Below, piece after piece: positions 23,459-31,211 of a stretch of DNA of 31,593 nt (position 1 is the first letter of the stretch; each line of letters starts with the position of its first letter). The notes beneath the pieces are model-generated. The model worked only from the letters and a program-made list of their open reading frames with translations. It had not been told where the DNA came from and made no database searches. Origin of the DNA: DASRHK01 sp035650495 (GTDB taxonomy: Bacteria; Pseudomonadota; Gammaproteobacteria; Nevskiales; Nevskiaceae). The DNA lies in contig DASRHK010000099.1 of NCBI GenBank assembly GCA_035650495.1, positions 1 through 31,593 on the forward strand. Direction: 5' to 3'. The translations under genes were made by a program, and so were the position numbers.

Positions 23459-25099
23459 GTGACCGTCCACGTCATCAATCTCGACCGAGACACCGAACGC
23501 CTTGCCACGTTCAAGCGCTTGAACGCGCATGTCGGCGAAATTCGGCGTGCGGTCGCCGTCGAGGGCGCCAAGCTGGACCGTGCCCAGCTCGCGCGCGAAG
23601 GATTCTGCGAGCGCGACCTGCGCTATTCCAATGGCTCGCTCGGCAACGCTCACTCGCATATGACGCTCTGGCGTCAAGCCGTCGAGCAAGGTGCGGTGAC
23701 GAACATCGCGGAGGACGATGCCGTCTTTGCGCTGCATTTCAGCGAGGCGTCGAAGGCTTTCCTTGCCGGATTGCCGGACGATTGGGACATCGTGTTGTGG
23801 GGATGGAACTTCGACGCCTTCCTCTGGGTGGAGATGCCGGAAGGCGTGGCGCGCTGCAAGCTCGAGTTCAACCAGGACGATCTGCGCCGCAACCTGGAAA
23901 CCTTCCGAAGCCGTCGTCACGAGCACGTCCCCGTGCGCTTGCGCCATGCCTTCGGCACGCTGGGATATTCTGTTTCGCCGCGCGGCGCTCGAGCGCTGCT
24001 CGACGCATGCCTGCCGCTCACGAACCGGCAAATCGAATTCCCCGGTTTCGACGTCGTCATCGAGAACCGCAGCTTCGATTCGATGATGAACGCGGTCTAC
24101 CCGCAGCTGAAGGCCTACGCCTGCATGCCGCCGCTGGCCGCCTCCGAAAATCGCCATGAGACCTCGCGAACCCACGCGTGGGAGAAGGTCGCCGAGTTCG
24201 ATCCCGGCGATCCCGACACGCGTCCGCCGAACGTCGCGCCGCCGTTGCCGCCGATCCTTGAGCCCACGCCGACGGTGATGCTGACCATCCTCGCGCGCAA
24301 CAAAGGTCATGTGCTGGAGGATTTCCTCTGCTGCATCGAGGCGCTCGACTATCCGAAGTCGGCGATCGATCTCTACGTGCGCACCAACGACAACCGCGAC
24401 GACACCGAAGCGATCCTGCGTGCGTGGCTCGCCGAGCATGGCGCTCAATACCGCAGCGTGGACTTCGATCATCGCCGCCCGCCGCGCGCCGACGCGCTCG
24501 TCCTCGAGCACGAGGACATTCCGCACGCCTGGACGGCCGGCCGCCTGCGCGTCCTGGCGCAGATTCGCGAGGCGAGCCTGCGTGCGGCGCAAGCGCTCGG
24601 CTGTGACTATTACTTCGTCGTCGACTGCGACAACTTCATCACGCCGTGGACGCTGAGAGCGCTGATCGATGCGCGCAAGCCGATCGTGGCGCCGATGCTG
24701 GAGACCGTGCCGCGGGTGATGCGCTACAGCAACTATTTCCGCGACGTGGATGAGACCGGCTACTACGTGAACCATCCGGAGTACGACGACATCCGCTGGC
24801 GAAGGCGGTCCGGGCTGTTCGAGGTTCCCGTCGTGCACTGCACTTATCTCGTCGAAGCGGCCGCGCTCCCGCGGCTGGCCTATCACGACGACGGCCCGGA
24901 AGCGATGGAGTTCGTGACCTTCGCGCGCGTCGCGCGCGCCCACGGCATCGGCCAGTGGATCGACAATCGCCATGGCTACGGCGAGCTCCTGTACTTCGAG
25001 GACGAAGCGCAATCCGTGACGCTGGAGCAGGAGGCCGAGATCTGGCAGCGGATCCGGGAGGGCGTGATGCGTCGCGTGCTCGGAGCGGATGCATCGTGA
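23459..25099 (+). CDS. Two-domain GT25 + GT2-like glycosyltransferase resembling animal procollagen galactosyltransferase, domains swapped
   Basis: This 546-residue protein starts at a GTG without a clear ribosome site. Residues 1-230 are a GT25 (LPS/collagen galactosyltransferase) domain: VHVINLDRDTERLATF, GSLGNAHSHMTLWRQA and AEDDAVF. Residues 272-530 are a GT2-like domain whose phrases closely follow the N-terminal half of animal COLGALT/GLT25D proteins: TILARNKGHVLEDFL, ALDYPKSAIDLYVRTNDNRDDT, DYYFVVDCDNF (DxD at 389-391), KPIVAPMLE and FEVPVVHCTYLV. From memory, COLGALT has this GT2-like part first and GT25 second, so the order is reversed here. Animal enzymes add galactose to hydroxylysine in Gly-X-Y repeats. 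The adjacent upstream gene encodes exactly such repeats, making that protein the prime candidate acceptor. Each half could also act independently on surface glycans. It ends one base before the tRNA-Arg gene. Confidence 0.87.
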   Translation: MTVHVINLDRDTERLATFKRLNAHVGEIRRAVAVEGAKLDRAQLAREGFCERDLRYSNGSLGNAHSHMTLWRQAVEQGAVTNIAEDDAVFALHFSEASKAFLAGLPDDWDIVLWGWNFDAFLWVEMPEGVARCKLEFNQDDLRRNLETFRSRRHEHVPVRLRHAFGTLGYSVSPRGARALLDACLPLTNRQIEFPGFDVVIENRSFDSMMNAVYPQLKAYACMPPLAASENRHETSRTHAWEKVAEFDPGDPDTRPPNVAPPLPPILEPTPTVMLTILARNKGHVLEDFLCCIEALDYPKSAIDLYVRTNDNRDDTEAILRAWLAEHGAQYRSVDFDHRRPPRADALVLEHEDIPHAWTAGRLRVLAQIREASLRAAQALGCDYYFVVDCDNFITPWTLRALIDARKPIVAPMLETVPRVMRYSNYFRDVDETGYYVNHPEYDDIRWRRRSGLFEVPVVHCTYLVEAAALPRLAYHDDGPEAMEFVTFARVARAHGIGQWIDNRHGYGELLYFEDEAQSVTLEQEAEIWQRIREGVMRRVLGADAS

Positions 25100-25100
25100 C

Positions 25101-25177
25101 TGGCGCGCCCGGCAGGATTTGAACCTGCGACCCCTGCCTTCGGAGGGCAGTACTCTATCCAGCTGAGCTACGGGCGC
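25101..25177 (-). tRNA. tRNA-Arg (anticodon CCG)
   Basis: Read on the minus strand, this 77-base gene has the same acceptor stem GCGCCCG/CGGGCGC and the same D-arm as the tRNA-Arg(TCG) at 17664. The anticodon arm is CTGCC-CTCCGAA-GGCAG (anticodon CCG), followed by a T-arm with GGTTCAAATCC-type sequence, discriminator G and an encoded 3' CCA. It decodes CGG. Its 3' end is one base from the stop of the GT25-GT2 gene, on the opposite strand. Confidence 0.97.
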
Positions 25178-25186
25178 GTCGCGCGA

Positions 25187-25192
25187 ATTCTA
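25187..25192 (-). promoter_or_regulatory. Candidate -10 box of the tRNA-Arg(CCG) gene
   Basis: TAGAAT on the minus strand lies 9 bases upstream of the mature tRNA 5' end, matching the -10 consensus at five of six positions. The region 17 bases further up is occupied by a hairpin rather than a recognisable -35 box. Confidence 0.45.
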
Positions 25193-25198
25193 TCGTGC

Positions 25199-25218
25199 TG
25201 CGTACGCCAGCGTACGCA
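25199..25218. promoter_or_regulatory. Perfect palindromic hairpin between tRNA-Arg and the capsule operon
   Basis: TGCGTACG and CGTACGCA form a perfect 8-pair inverted repeat around CCAG. It lies in the 106-base divergent gap between the tRNA promoter and the KpsE-like gene, overlapping the place where a tRNA -35 box would be expected. It has no T-run, so it is more likely a regulator binding site than a terminator. Confidence 0.55.
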
Positions 25219-25283
25219 TCGGTGAACCAACGGCACACCCCGCTGTTTGTGTAGGGAGACCTGCACTTCAGGGGGGAGCCCGA

Positions 25284-26435
25284 GTGACTGTAGACGTATC
25301 CGCCGGTTCACCGCCACGCACCACGCTGTGGTTGCGCAAGCTGCGCGCGCGATTGCTCGGCATCAACAAGCTGGTGCTGTGGACGGTCGTCGTGCCGACG
25401 CTCGCGTCCACCGTGTACTTCGGGCTGATCGCCTCCGACATCTACGTCTGCGAGTCGCGCTTCATCGTGCGCAGCCAGCAGCCGGAGCAAAGCGTCTCGC
25501 TCGGCTCGCTGCTCAAGGGCGCGTCGTCGGACAGCTCGCTCGAGGACAACTACGGCGTCCACGATTTCATGCTCTCGCGCGATGCGCTGCGCGAGCTCGA
25601 GGACTCGCTGAAGGTGTCGTCGAAGTTCGGCGCGAAGAGCGTCGATCGCATCGCGCGCTTCGCCGGGCTCGATTGGGACGACAGCTTCGAGGGCCTGCAC
25701 CGCTACTACGGGCGGCGCGTCACCATCGACGTCGACAGTACCTCGTCGATCAGTACGCTCGAGGTCACTGCGTTCAACGCCGAGGACGCCTATCGCATCA
25801 ACGAAATGCTGCTGACGATCGGCGAGCGCTTCGTCAACGGCTTGAACGAGCGCGCGCGGCAGGACACGGTCCGCTACGCGCTCGCCGAAGCCAACGACGC
25901 CGAGCAGAAGGCGCAGGCCGCGACGCTCGCGCTGTCGAACTATCGTGCCGAGCACGCGCTGTTCAATCCCGAGACGCAATCGACGATGCGCCTGCAGCAG
26001 GTCGGCAAGCTGCAGGACGATCTCATCGCGACGCGCACGCAGCTCGCGCAGCTGAAGACGCTGGCGCCGCAGAGTCCGCAGATCCCCGCGCTGCAGAAGC
26101 GCGTGCAGACGCTGCAGGCGCAGGAAGCCGAGGAGATGGCCAAGGCCGCCGGACGTCAGTTGCCGGCGGGTGAATCGGCAGAGTACGTGAAGCTCGCGCT
26201 GGAGCAGGACTTCGCCGGCAAGCAGCTCGAGCAGGCGCTGGCGTCGCTCGAGCAGGCGCGCATCGAAGCGCAGCGCAAGCAGCTCTATCTCGCGCGGATC
26301 GTGCAGCCGCGCGTGCCCGACGTCGCGATCCGCCCGCAGCGCATCCGTGACGTGTTCACGACGTTCGTGATCGGGCTCGTCGTCTGCGGGATGCTGAACA
26401 TCCTGCTCGCGGGCCTGCGCGAGCATCGGGATTGA
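25284..26435 (+). CDS. kpsE: KpsE/CtrB/BexC-like capsule polysaccharide export inner-membrane protein
   Basis: This 383-residue protein starts at a GTG preceded by GGGGGGAG. A span near residues 33-54 and a second near 358-378 bracket a long periplasmic region containing ESRFIVRSQQPEQ, a domain near 60-190 and a coiled coil at about 195-345. This is the standard polysaccharide co-polymerase/export layout of KpsE, CtrB and BexC. These proteins bridge the ABC exporter in the inner membrane to the outer-membrane channel (KpsD/CtrA/BexD). No KpsD homologue is visible in the window; it must lie elsewhere. The gene heads an operon of overlapping or closely spaced genes running to the right edge. 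Confidence 0.9.
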   Translation: MTVDVSAGSPPRTTLWLRKLRARLLGINKLVLWTVVVPTLASTVYFGLIASDIYVCESRFIVRSQQPEQSVSLGSLLKGASSDSSLEDNYGVHDFMLSRDALRELEDSLKVSSKFGAKSVDRIARFAGLDWDDSFEGLHRYYGRRVTIDVDSTSSISTLEVTAFNAEDAYRINEMLLTIGERFVNGLNERARQDTVRYALAEANDAEQKAQAATLALSNYRAEHALFNPETQSTMRLQQVGKLQDDLIATRTQLAQLKTLAPQSPQIPALQKRVQTLQAQEAEEMAKAAGRQLPAGESAEYVKLALEQDFAGKQLEQALASLEQARIEAQRKQLYLARIVQPRVPDVAIRPQRIRDVFTTFVIGLVVCGMLNILLAGLREHRD

Positions 26436-26442
26436 GCGGTCC

Positions 26443-27243
26443 ATGGACGTCGTCCTCACCGACCCACCGCTGCGCCGCTCGCTGCAGATCCAGCTGCGCG
26501 TGATCGGCGCGCTGGTACGTCGCGAGATCATCACGCGCTACGGCCGCCACAACATCGGCTTCCTCTGGCTGTTCGTCGAGCCGATGCTGTTCACGCTCGG
26601 CATCACCGCGATCTGGAGCGCCACGCGCGAGCTGCACTCGGCGAACGTGCCGATCGTCGCGTTCGCGCTGACCGGCTATTCCACGGTGCTGTTGTGGCGC
26701 AACGCGACCGGACGCTGCACCAAGGCGATCGAGCCGAACCTCGCCCTCATGTATCACCGCAACGTGCTGGTCATGGACCTGTTCGCGTCGCGCCTGCTGC
26801 TCGAGCTCTCCGGCGCGACGATCTCGTTCTTCATCCTGACGCTGCTGTTCTCCGCGATCGGCTGGATGCAGCTGCCGGCGGATCCGCTCACCGCGATGAT
26901 CGGCTGGTTCCTGCTCGCATGGTTCGCGTCGGGCCTCGCGCTCGCCGTCGGCGCGCTCGCGGAGCGCTCCGATTTCGTCGAGCGCATCTGGCACCCGCTC
27001 GCGTACTTCATGCTGCCGATCTCCGGCGCGTTCTTCATGGTCGACTGGCTGCCCCGCGCGGCGCAGGACGTGATGGTGTGGGTGCCGCTCGTCAATGGCG
27101 TCGAGATGGTGCGCCATGGGTTTCTCGGCAACGCCGTACGCACGTATGAGGATCCGGCGTTCATGATCCTCGTCAACCTGGGTCTCTCGCTGCTCGGGCT
27201 CGCGCTGATGCGCGAGACCGCGCGGCAGGTGGAACCGGAATGA
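26443..27243 (+). CDS. kpsM: KpsM/CtrC/BexB-like capsule ABC transporter permease
   Basis: This 266-residue protein starts 7 bases after kpsE. It begins with a cytoplasmic helix carrying RREIITRYGRHNIGFLW, a signature of polysaccharide-exporting ABC-2 permeases, followed by about six hydrophobic segments. AERSDFVERIWHPLAYFMLPISGAFFMVDWLP near residues 170-203 matches the KpsM/BexB subgroup rather than the O-antigen Wzm subgroup. With KpsT it moves a lipid-linked capsule-type polymer across the inner membrane. The last codons overlap the kpsT start by four bases. Confidence 0.92.
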   Translation: MDVVLTDPPLRRSLQIQLRVIGALVRREIITRYGRHNIGFLWLFVEPMLFTLGITAIWSATRELHSANVPIVAFALTGYSTVLLWRNATGRCTKAIEPNLALMYHRNVLVMDLFASRLLLELSGATISFFILTLLFSAIGWMQLPADPLTAMIGWFLLAWFASGLALAVGALAERSDFVERIWHPLAYFMLPISGAFFMVDWLPRAAQDVMVWVPLVNGVEMVRHGFLGNAVRTYEDPAFMILVNLGLSLLGLALMRETARQVEPE

Positions 27244-27899
27244 TCGTCCTCGACCGCGTCAGCAAGAGCTATCCGACGCGCAGCGGACGCCATCTCGTGC
27301 TCGACGATCTGAACATGACGGTCGCGCGCGGCGAGAAGGTCGGCATCCTCGGCCGCAACGGCGCCGGCAAGTCGACGCTGATCCGGTTGATCAGCGGCGC
27401 GGCGCTGCCGACCGGCGGGCGCATCGTACGCAACATGAGCGTGTCGTGGCCGCTCGCGTTCGCCGGCGGCTTTCAGGGCTCGCTCACCGGGCTCGACAAC
27501 GTGCGCTTCATCTGCCGCGTCTACGGGACCGATATCGATGCGACGCTGCCGTTCGTCGAGGACTTCTCCGAGCTCGGCCGCTATCTGCGCGAGCCGGTGA
27601 AGACCTATTCGTCCGGCATGCGCGCGCGGCTCGCGTTCGCGCTGTCGATGGCGATCGAGTTCGACTGCTTCCTGATCGACGAGGTCATCTCCGTCGGCGA
27701 CGCCGGCTTCCACGGCAAGTGCCAGCGCGAGCTGTTCGAGAAGCGCCGCGACCGCGCGATGATCATCGTCTCCCACGAGCTCCACAACATCCGCGACCAC
27801 TGCACGCGCGCGTGCGTGCTGCATCAGGGTCGCCTGCATCCCTTCGCCGACGTGGAGTCGGCGCATCAGTTCTACACAACGTCGGTCCTAGCCCAATGA
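27240..27899 (+). CDS. kpsT: KpsT/CtrD/BexA-like capsule ABC transporter ATPase
   Basis: This 219-residue ATPase has Walker A GRNGAGKS (residues 38-45), the YSSGMRARLAFALSM signature (about 123-137), Walker B CFLIDEV (143-149) and the switch His in IIVSHELHN. Length and the TYSSGM signature match KpsT. There is no C-terminal carbohydrate-binding extension as in O-antigen Wzt proteins, so export probably uses a generic phosphatidylglycerol-Kdo-type lipid anchor rather than a modified chain end. It overlaps kpsM and the following glycosyltransferase gene by four bases each. Confidence 0.93.
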   Translation: MIVLDRVSKSYPTRSGRHLVLDDLNMTVARGEKVGILGRNGAGKSTLIRLISGAALPTGGRIVRNMSVSWPLAFAGGFQGSLTGLDNVRFICRVYGTDIDATLPFVEDFSELGRYLREPVKTYSSGMRARLAFALSMAIEFDCFLIDEVISVGDAGFHGKCQRELFEKRRDRAMIIVSHELHNIRDHCTRACVLHQGRLHPFADVESAHQFYTTSVLAQ

Positions 27900-29560
27900 A
27901 CGCCCCGATCCAACCTCCCGCGGTACCCAAGACCCAATTGCTGCTCGAGCTGCGGCCGGCGCTCGAAGGATTCGCCGGCATCCCGCAGGAGACGCGCCTG
28001 CTGTTCCGCGGCCTGCGCAAGCTCGAGAACGTCGAGGTGAAAGGCCTGCTGCAGACCTCGCACCGCATCCTCTCGGCGGGCACGACCGAGCCGCGCGGCT
28101 GGTTCGCCACGCCGATCTCCGAGGACAAGCGGATCAACCGCTACTCGCGCGTGATCATCTCCACCGTCGAGCGCCCGTACCGCATGTTCATCGAGCAGGC
28201 GGTCGACTGGGTGCAGAAAGGCATCCTGTCGCTGATGCTCTCGATCTGGAGCATGTCGCGTTTCCGCAAGCTCAAGCTCACCGACTTCCAGTCGAAGCAC
28301 TTCGGCGACTTCATGTGGCGCACGCTGTTCTCCAAGTCGCTCAGCGCGTCGGACTACGAGCTCGTCGCCAGTGCGGACCTGAAGATCCTCTCGCAACCGT
28401 GGCACACGATGCACGTCGCGGGATTGAACACGCTGTCGATGCTGCCGTGGGCGGTCTACCCGAACATCGACACGCGCGGCGTCGACGTCTTCCTCGCGCA
28501 GACCCCGTTCCCCGGCCGCGTCGGCAAGAACACGAAGATGGTGGTGCGCTACCACGACGCGCTGCCGGTGTTCATGCCGCACACGATCCCGAACAAGTCG
28601 GTGCATCAGGCGTCGCACTTCTACGCGCTCGCCGACAACGTGCGCTCAGGCGCGCACTTCGCGTGCGTGTCGGAAGCCACGCGCCAGCAATTGCTGAGCC
28701 TGTTCCCGCAGGCCGCCGAGCGCGCGGTGACGATCCACAACATGGTGTCGCACAACTATTTCGTCGAGGACTCGTCACCGGAGCGCGTGCCCCAGATCAT
28801 CCGCGCGCGCCTCTACGGCATCGAGAAGGACAAGCAGGCGAAGGATCTGCGCGTCGCGCCGCAGTTCCTCAATCTGCGCGAGCAGGAGTCGTTCTATCGC
28901 CGCGCGCTGTCGCTGCGCCCGTTCAAGTATCTCCTCGTGGTCTCGACCATCGAGCCGCGCAAGAACCATCAGCGGTTGCTCGCAGCCTGGGAAGTGCTCA
29001 AGGCCGAGGTCGATCCCGATCTCAAGCTCGTCATCGTCGGCTCGCTCGGCTGGGACTATCAGCAGTTCCTGAAGGTGCTCGGCACCTGGATCGATCGCGG
29101 CGAGGCGTTCATGCTGAACGAAGTGCCGGCGCCCGATCTGCGCGTGCTCTATCGCCACGCGCAGGCGACGATCTGTCCGAGCCTCGGCGAAGGCTTCGAC
29201 TTCTCCGGCGTCGAGGCGATGCGCAGCGGCGGCGTCACCATCTCCTCCGACATCCCCGTGCATCGCGAGATCTACGAGGACGCGTCGCTCTACTTCAATC
29301 CGTATTCGACGATGGACCTCGTGCAGGCCATCCAGAAGGTGCTCTACGACCCTGGCGCAGCGCAGGTGCGCGAGCAGCTCGCGCGCCGCGGCGCGGAAGT
29401 TTCCGCGCGCTACCTGCCCGAAGTGATCCTGCCGAAGTGGCAGGCATTCCTCGGCCGGCTGACCGCAGGCAAGCCGCAGCCGGTACTCGAAGCGGCGAAC
29501 GATCCGGAAGTGAAGGGGGGACTCCATGAACAGCCAGCGCTTGTATCGCGCGTTTCTTAA
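27896..29560 (+). CDS. GT4-type (GT-B fold) glycosyltransferase
   Basis: This 554-residue protein starts at the ATGA overlap with kpsT. The N-terminal half (FAGIPQETRLLFRGLRKLENVEVKGLL) is an acceptor-side Rossmann domain with an extra 100-residue insert. The C-terminal half carries VVSTIEPRKNHQRLLAAW, KLVIVGSLGWDY, LNEVPAPDLRVLYRHAQATICPS and GEGFDFSGVEAMRSGG. The last corresponds to the E-x7-E donor-sugar-phosphate motif of family 4 retaining transferases. It most likely adds one sugar, possibly mannose or glucose, to the polysaccharide exported by KpsEMT. The 3' end overlaps the next gene by 35 bases. Longer upstream frames inside kpsT are artefacts. Confidence 0.9.
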   Translation: MNAPIQPPAVPKTQLLLELRPALEGFAGIPQETRLLFRGLRKLENVEVKGLLQTSHRILSAGTTEPRGWFATPISEDKRINRYSRVIISTVERPYRMFIEQAVDWVQKGILSLMLSIWSMSRFRKLKLTDFQSKHFGDFMWRTLFSKSLSASDYELVASADLKILSQPWHTMHVAGLNTLSMLPWAVYPNIDTRGVDVFLAQTPFPGRVGKNTKMVVRYHDALPVFMPHTIPNKSVHQASHFYALADNVRSGAHFACVSEATRQQLLSLFPQAAERAVTIHNMVSHNYFVEDSSPERVPQIIRARLYGIEKDKQAKDLRVAPQFLNLREQESFYRRALSLRPFKYLLVVSTIEPRKNHQRLLAAWEVLKAEVDPDLKLVIVGSLGWDYQQFLKVLGTWIDRGEAFMLNEVPAPDLRVLYRHAQATICPSLGEGFDFSGVEAMRSGGVTISSDIPVHREIYEDASLYFNPYSTMDLVQAIQKVLYDPGAAQVREQLARRGAEVSARYLPEVILPKWQAFLGRLTAGKPQPVLEAANDPEVKGGLHEQPALVSRVS

Positions 29561-31211
29561 GTACTTCGCGCAGCGCATCATCGCGGACGCCTACGCGGGC
29601 ATCCTGCGCCGCGAGCCCGACGCGGGCGGACTGCAGACCTACGCGCGCGATCTCGCGGAGCATCGCGATCTCGCGACGACGCTGCGCGGGTTGGCGCAGT
29701 CGCAGGAAGCGTGGGACCAGGCGCTCGACGACAACGCCGAGGACGCCTGGGACAAGTTGTTCGCCGAACGCTCCGTCGAAGCCTGGAAGCAGCTGTTCGA
29801 GGAACATGCGGAAGTTTTCGCGCGCAGCGTGTTCCAGTCGCTGCTGCATCGCGCGCCCGAGCCGGAAGCGCTCGCGCACTACACGAAGCAGATCGTCGAC
29901 GAAGGCGGCGTGAAAGGCGCGGTCTCCGACATCAGTCACTCGCGCGAGCACTGGCAGCAGCAGATCGCGCAGCACGCGAACGAACTGGTCGCGAGCATCT
30001 TCCGCGCTGCGCTCGGGCGCGAGCCGGAAGAGAAATCGGCTGCGTCGTACGCGTCGCAGATCGTCGATGCGAAGGAGATCGAGCCGGTGCTGCGCGACGT
30101 GCTCGCCTCCGAAGAGCATTGGGAGAAGCTGTTCGAGAAGCGGCGCGCCGAGCTGGAGCGCCGGCAGTTCGCGGCATTGGTGCCGGAGCTGGTGCGATCG
30201 ACGTACCTGTCGTTGTTCGGCCGCGAGCCGGATCCGTCCGGCATGGCCACCTACAGCAAGATGATCGCCAAGCCGCAGGACCTGACGCGGATCATCTCGC
30301 ATCTGCTCAAGTCCGACGAGCATCACGAGCATCGCATCAAGACCACCCGCGTGCCGCATCCGTCCGTGCGCTACGACGAGCCGACGCTCGTGTTCCTGCA
30401 CGTCGAGAAGACCGGCGGCACCGCGCTGCGCAACGCCATCGCGCGCGCGTTCGACCGCGACAGCATCTATCAGGAGCACGCCGACACGCTGCACAAGCGC
30501 ACGCCCGCGGAGCTGTCGCAGTACTCGATCTTCGGCGGGCATTTCAATCACGATTCGCTCGCCTTCATCCCGCGCAGGAAGCTGACGCTGGTCTCCTTCG
30601 TGCGCGAGCCGGCCAAGCGGCTCGTGTCGCTCTATCACTTCTGGCGCGCGCACGAGCCCGGTCACAAGAGCTTCGGGCGCGGCATGCAGCTCGCCAACGA
30701 ATTCCTCATCGAGCCGTTCTTCGAAAGCCCCGAAGTGCGCCGCTGGCACGGCGTGTGGAATCACATGACCTGGGTGCTGCTCGGCGATCGGCAATGGCGG
30801 CAATGGCGCGAGGAGCTCACGACCATGCAGCCCGAGCTCGTGGACGATCACGTCGAGCGCACGATCAAGCCGAAGATCCAGGCGCGGCTGCGTGAGTTCG
30901 CTTTCATCGGCCTGCAGGAGGACTTCGAGCGCTCGGTGTCCACGATGTTCCGCATCCTCGACGTGCCCGAGCCGGTGGTGACCAAGGATCATTCGCTCGA
31001 GGAGCTGATGCAGAGCGATCCGCACTTCAAGAGCGATCTGCAGCGCCAGGCGGTGACGCCGCGCGCGGCCGAGGCGATGGAGAAGCTGATCGTGCTCGAT
31101 CGCATCGTCTACGACGAAGCGGCAGCGCTCTATCGCGCGCTGCCGGTGAACGCCAGCACTGCCGCCAACGATGAGCGAGTGGATCTATGGCCGTCGCGCG
31201 CGACGCAGTGA
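29526..31211 (+). CDS. DUF4214-repeat / Sulfotransfer_2 fusion protein
   Basis: The 561-residue protein starts at an ATG after AAGGGGGG, 35 bases before the end of the preceding gene. Residues 1-270 contain four DUF4214-like modules (YAGILRREPDAGGLQTYA, FQSLLHRAPEPEALAHYT, FRAALGREPEEKSAASYA, YLSLFGREPDPSGMATYS). Residues 285-530 are a sulfotransferase: FLHVEKTGGTAL (5'-phosphosulfate loop), SFVREPAKRLVSLYHFW (3'-phosphate contact) and a downstream WHGVWNHMTW region. DUF4214 is usually found in extracellular or S-layer-type proteins, so its fusion to a PAPS-dependent sulfotransferase is notable. The enzyme likely sulfates the surface polymer made by this operon. No signal peptide is seen, consistent with use of cytoplasmic PAPS. 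Confidence 0.88.
   Translation: MNSQRLYRAFLKYFAQRIIADAYAGILRREPDAGGLQTYARDLAEHRDLATTLRGLAQSQEAWDQALDDNAEDAWDKLFAERSVEAWKQLFEEHAEVFARSVFQSLLHRAPEPEALAHYTKQIVDEGGVKGAVSDISHSREHWQQQIAQHANELVASIFRAALGREPEEKSAASYASQIVDAKEIEPVLRDVLASEEHWEKLFEKRRAELERRQFAALVPELVRSTYLSLFGREPDPSGMATYSKMIAKPQDLTRIISHLLKSDEHHEHRIKTTRVPHPSVRYDEPTLVFLHVEKTGGTALRNAIARAFDRDSIYQEHADTLHKRTPAELSQYSIFGGHFNHDSLAFIPRRKLTLVSFVREPAKRLVSLYHFWRAHEPGHKSFGRGMQLANEFLIEPFFESPEVRRWHGVWNHMTWVLLGDRQWRQWREELTTMQPELVDDHVERTIKPKIQARLREFAFIGLQEDFERSVSTMFRILDVPEPVVTKDHSLEELMQSDPHFKSDLQRQAVTPRAAEAMEKLIVLDRIVYDEAAALYRALPVNASTAANDERVDLWPSRATQ

Noticed and set aside
17664..25177. Integrated genomic island between two tRNA-Arg genes
   Set aside because: No integrase, no direct repeat of a tRNA 3' end and housekeeping genes such as ddl lie inside; kept only as a possible inversion hotspot.
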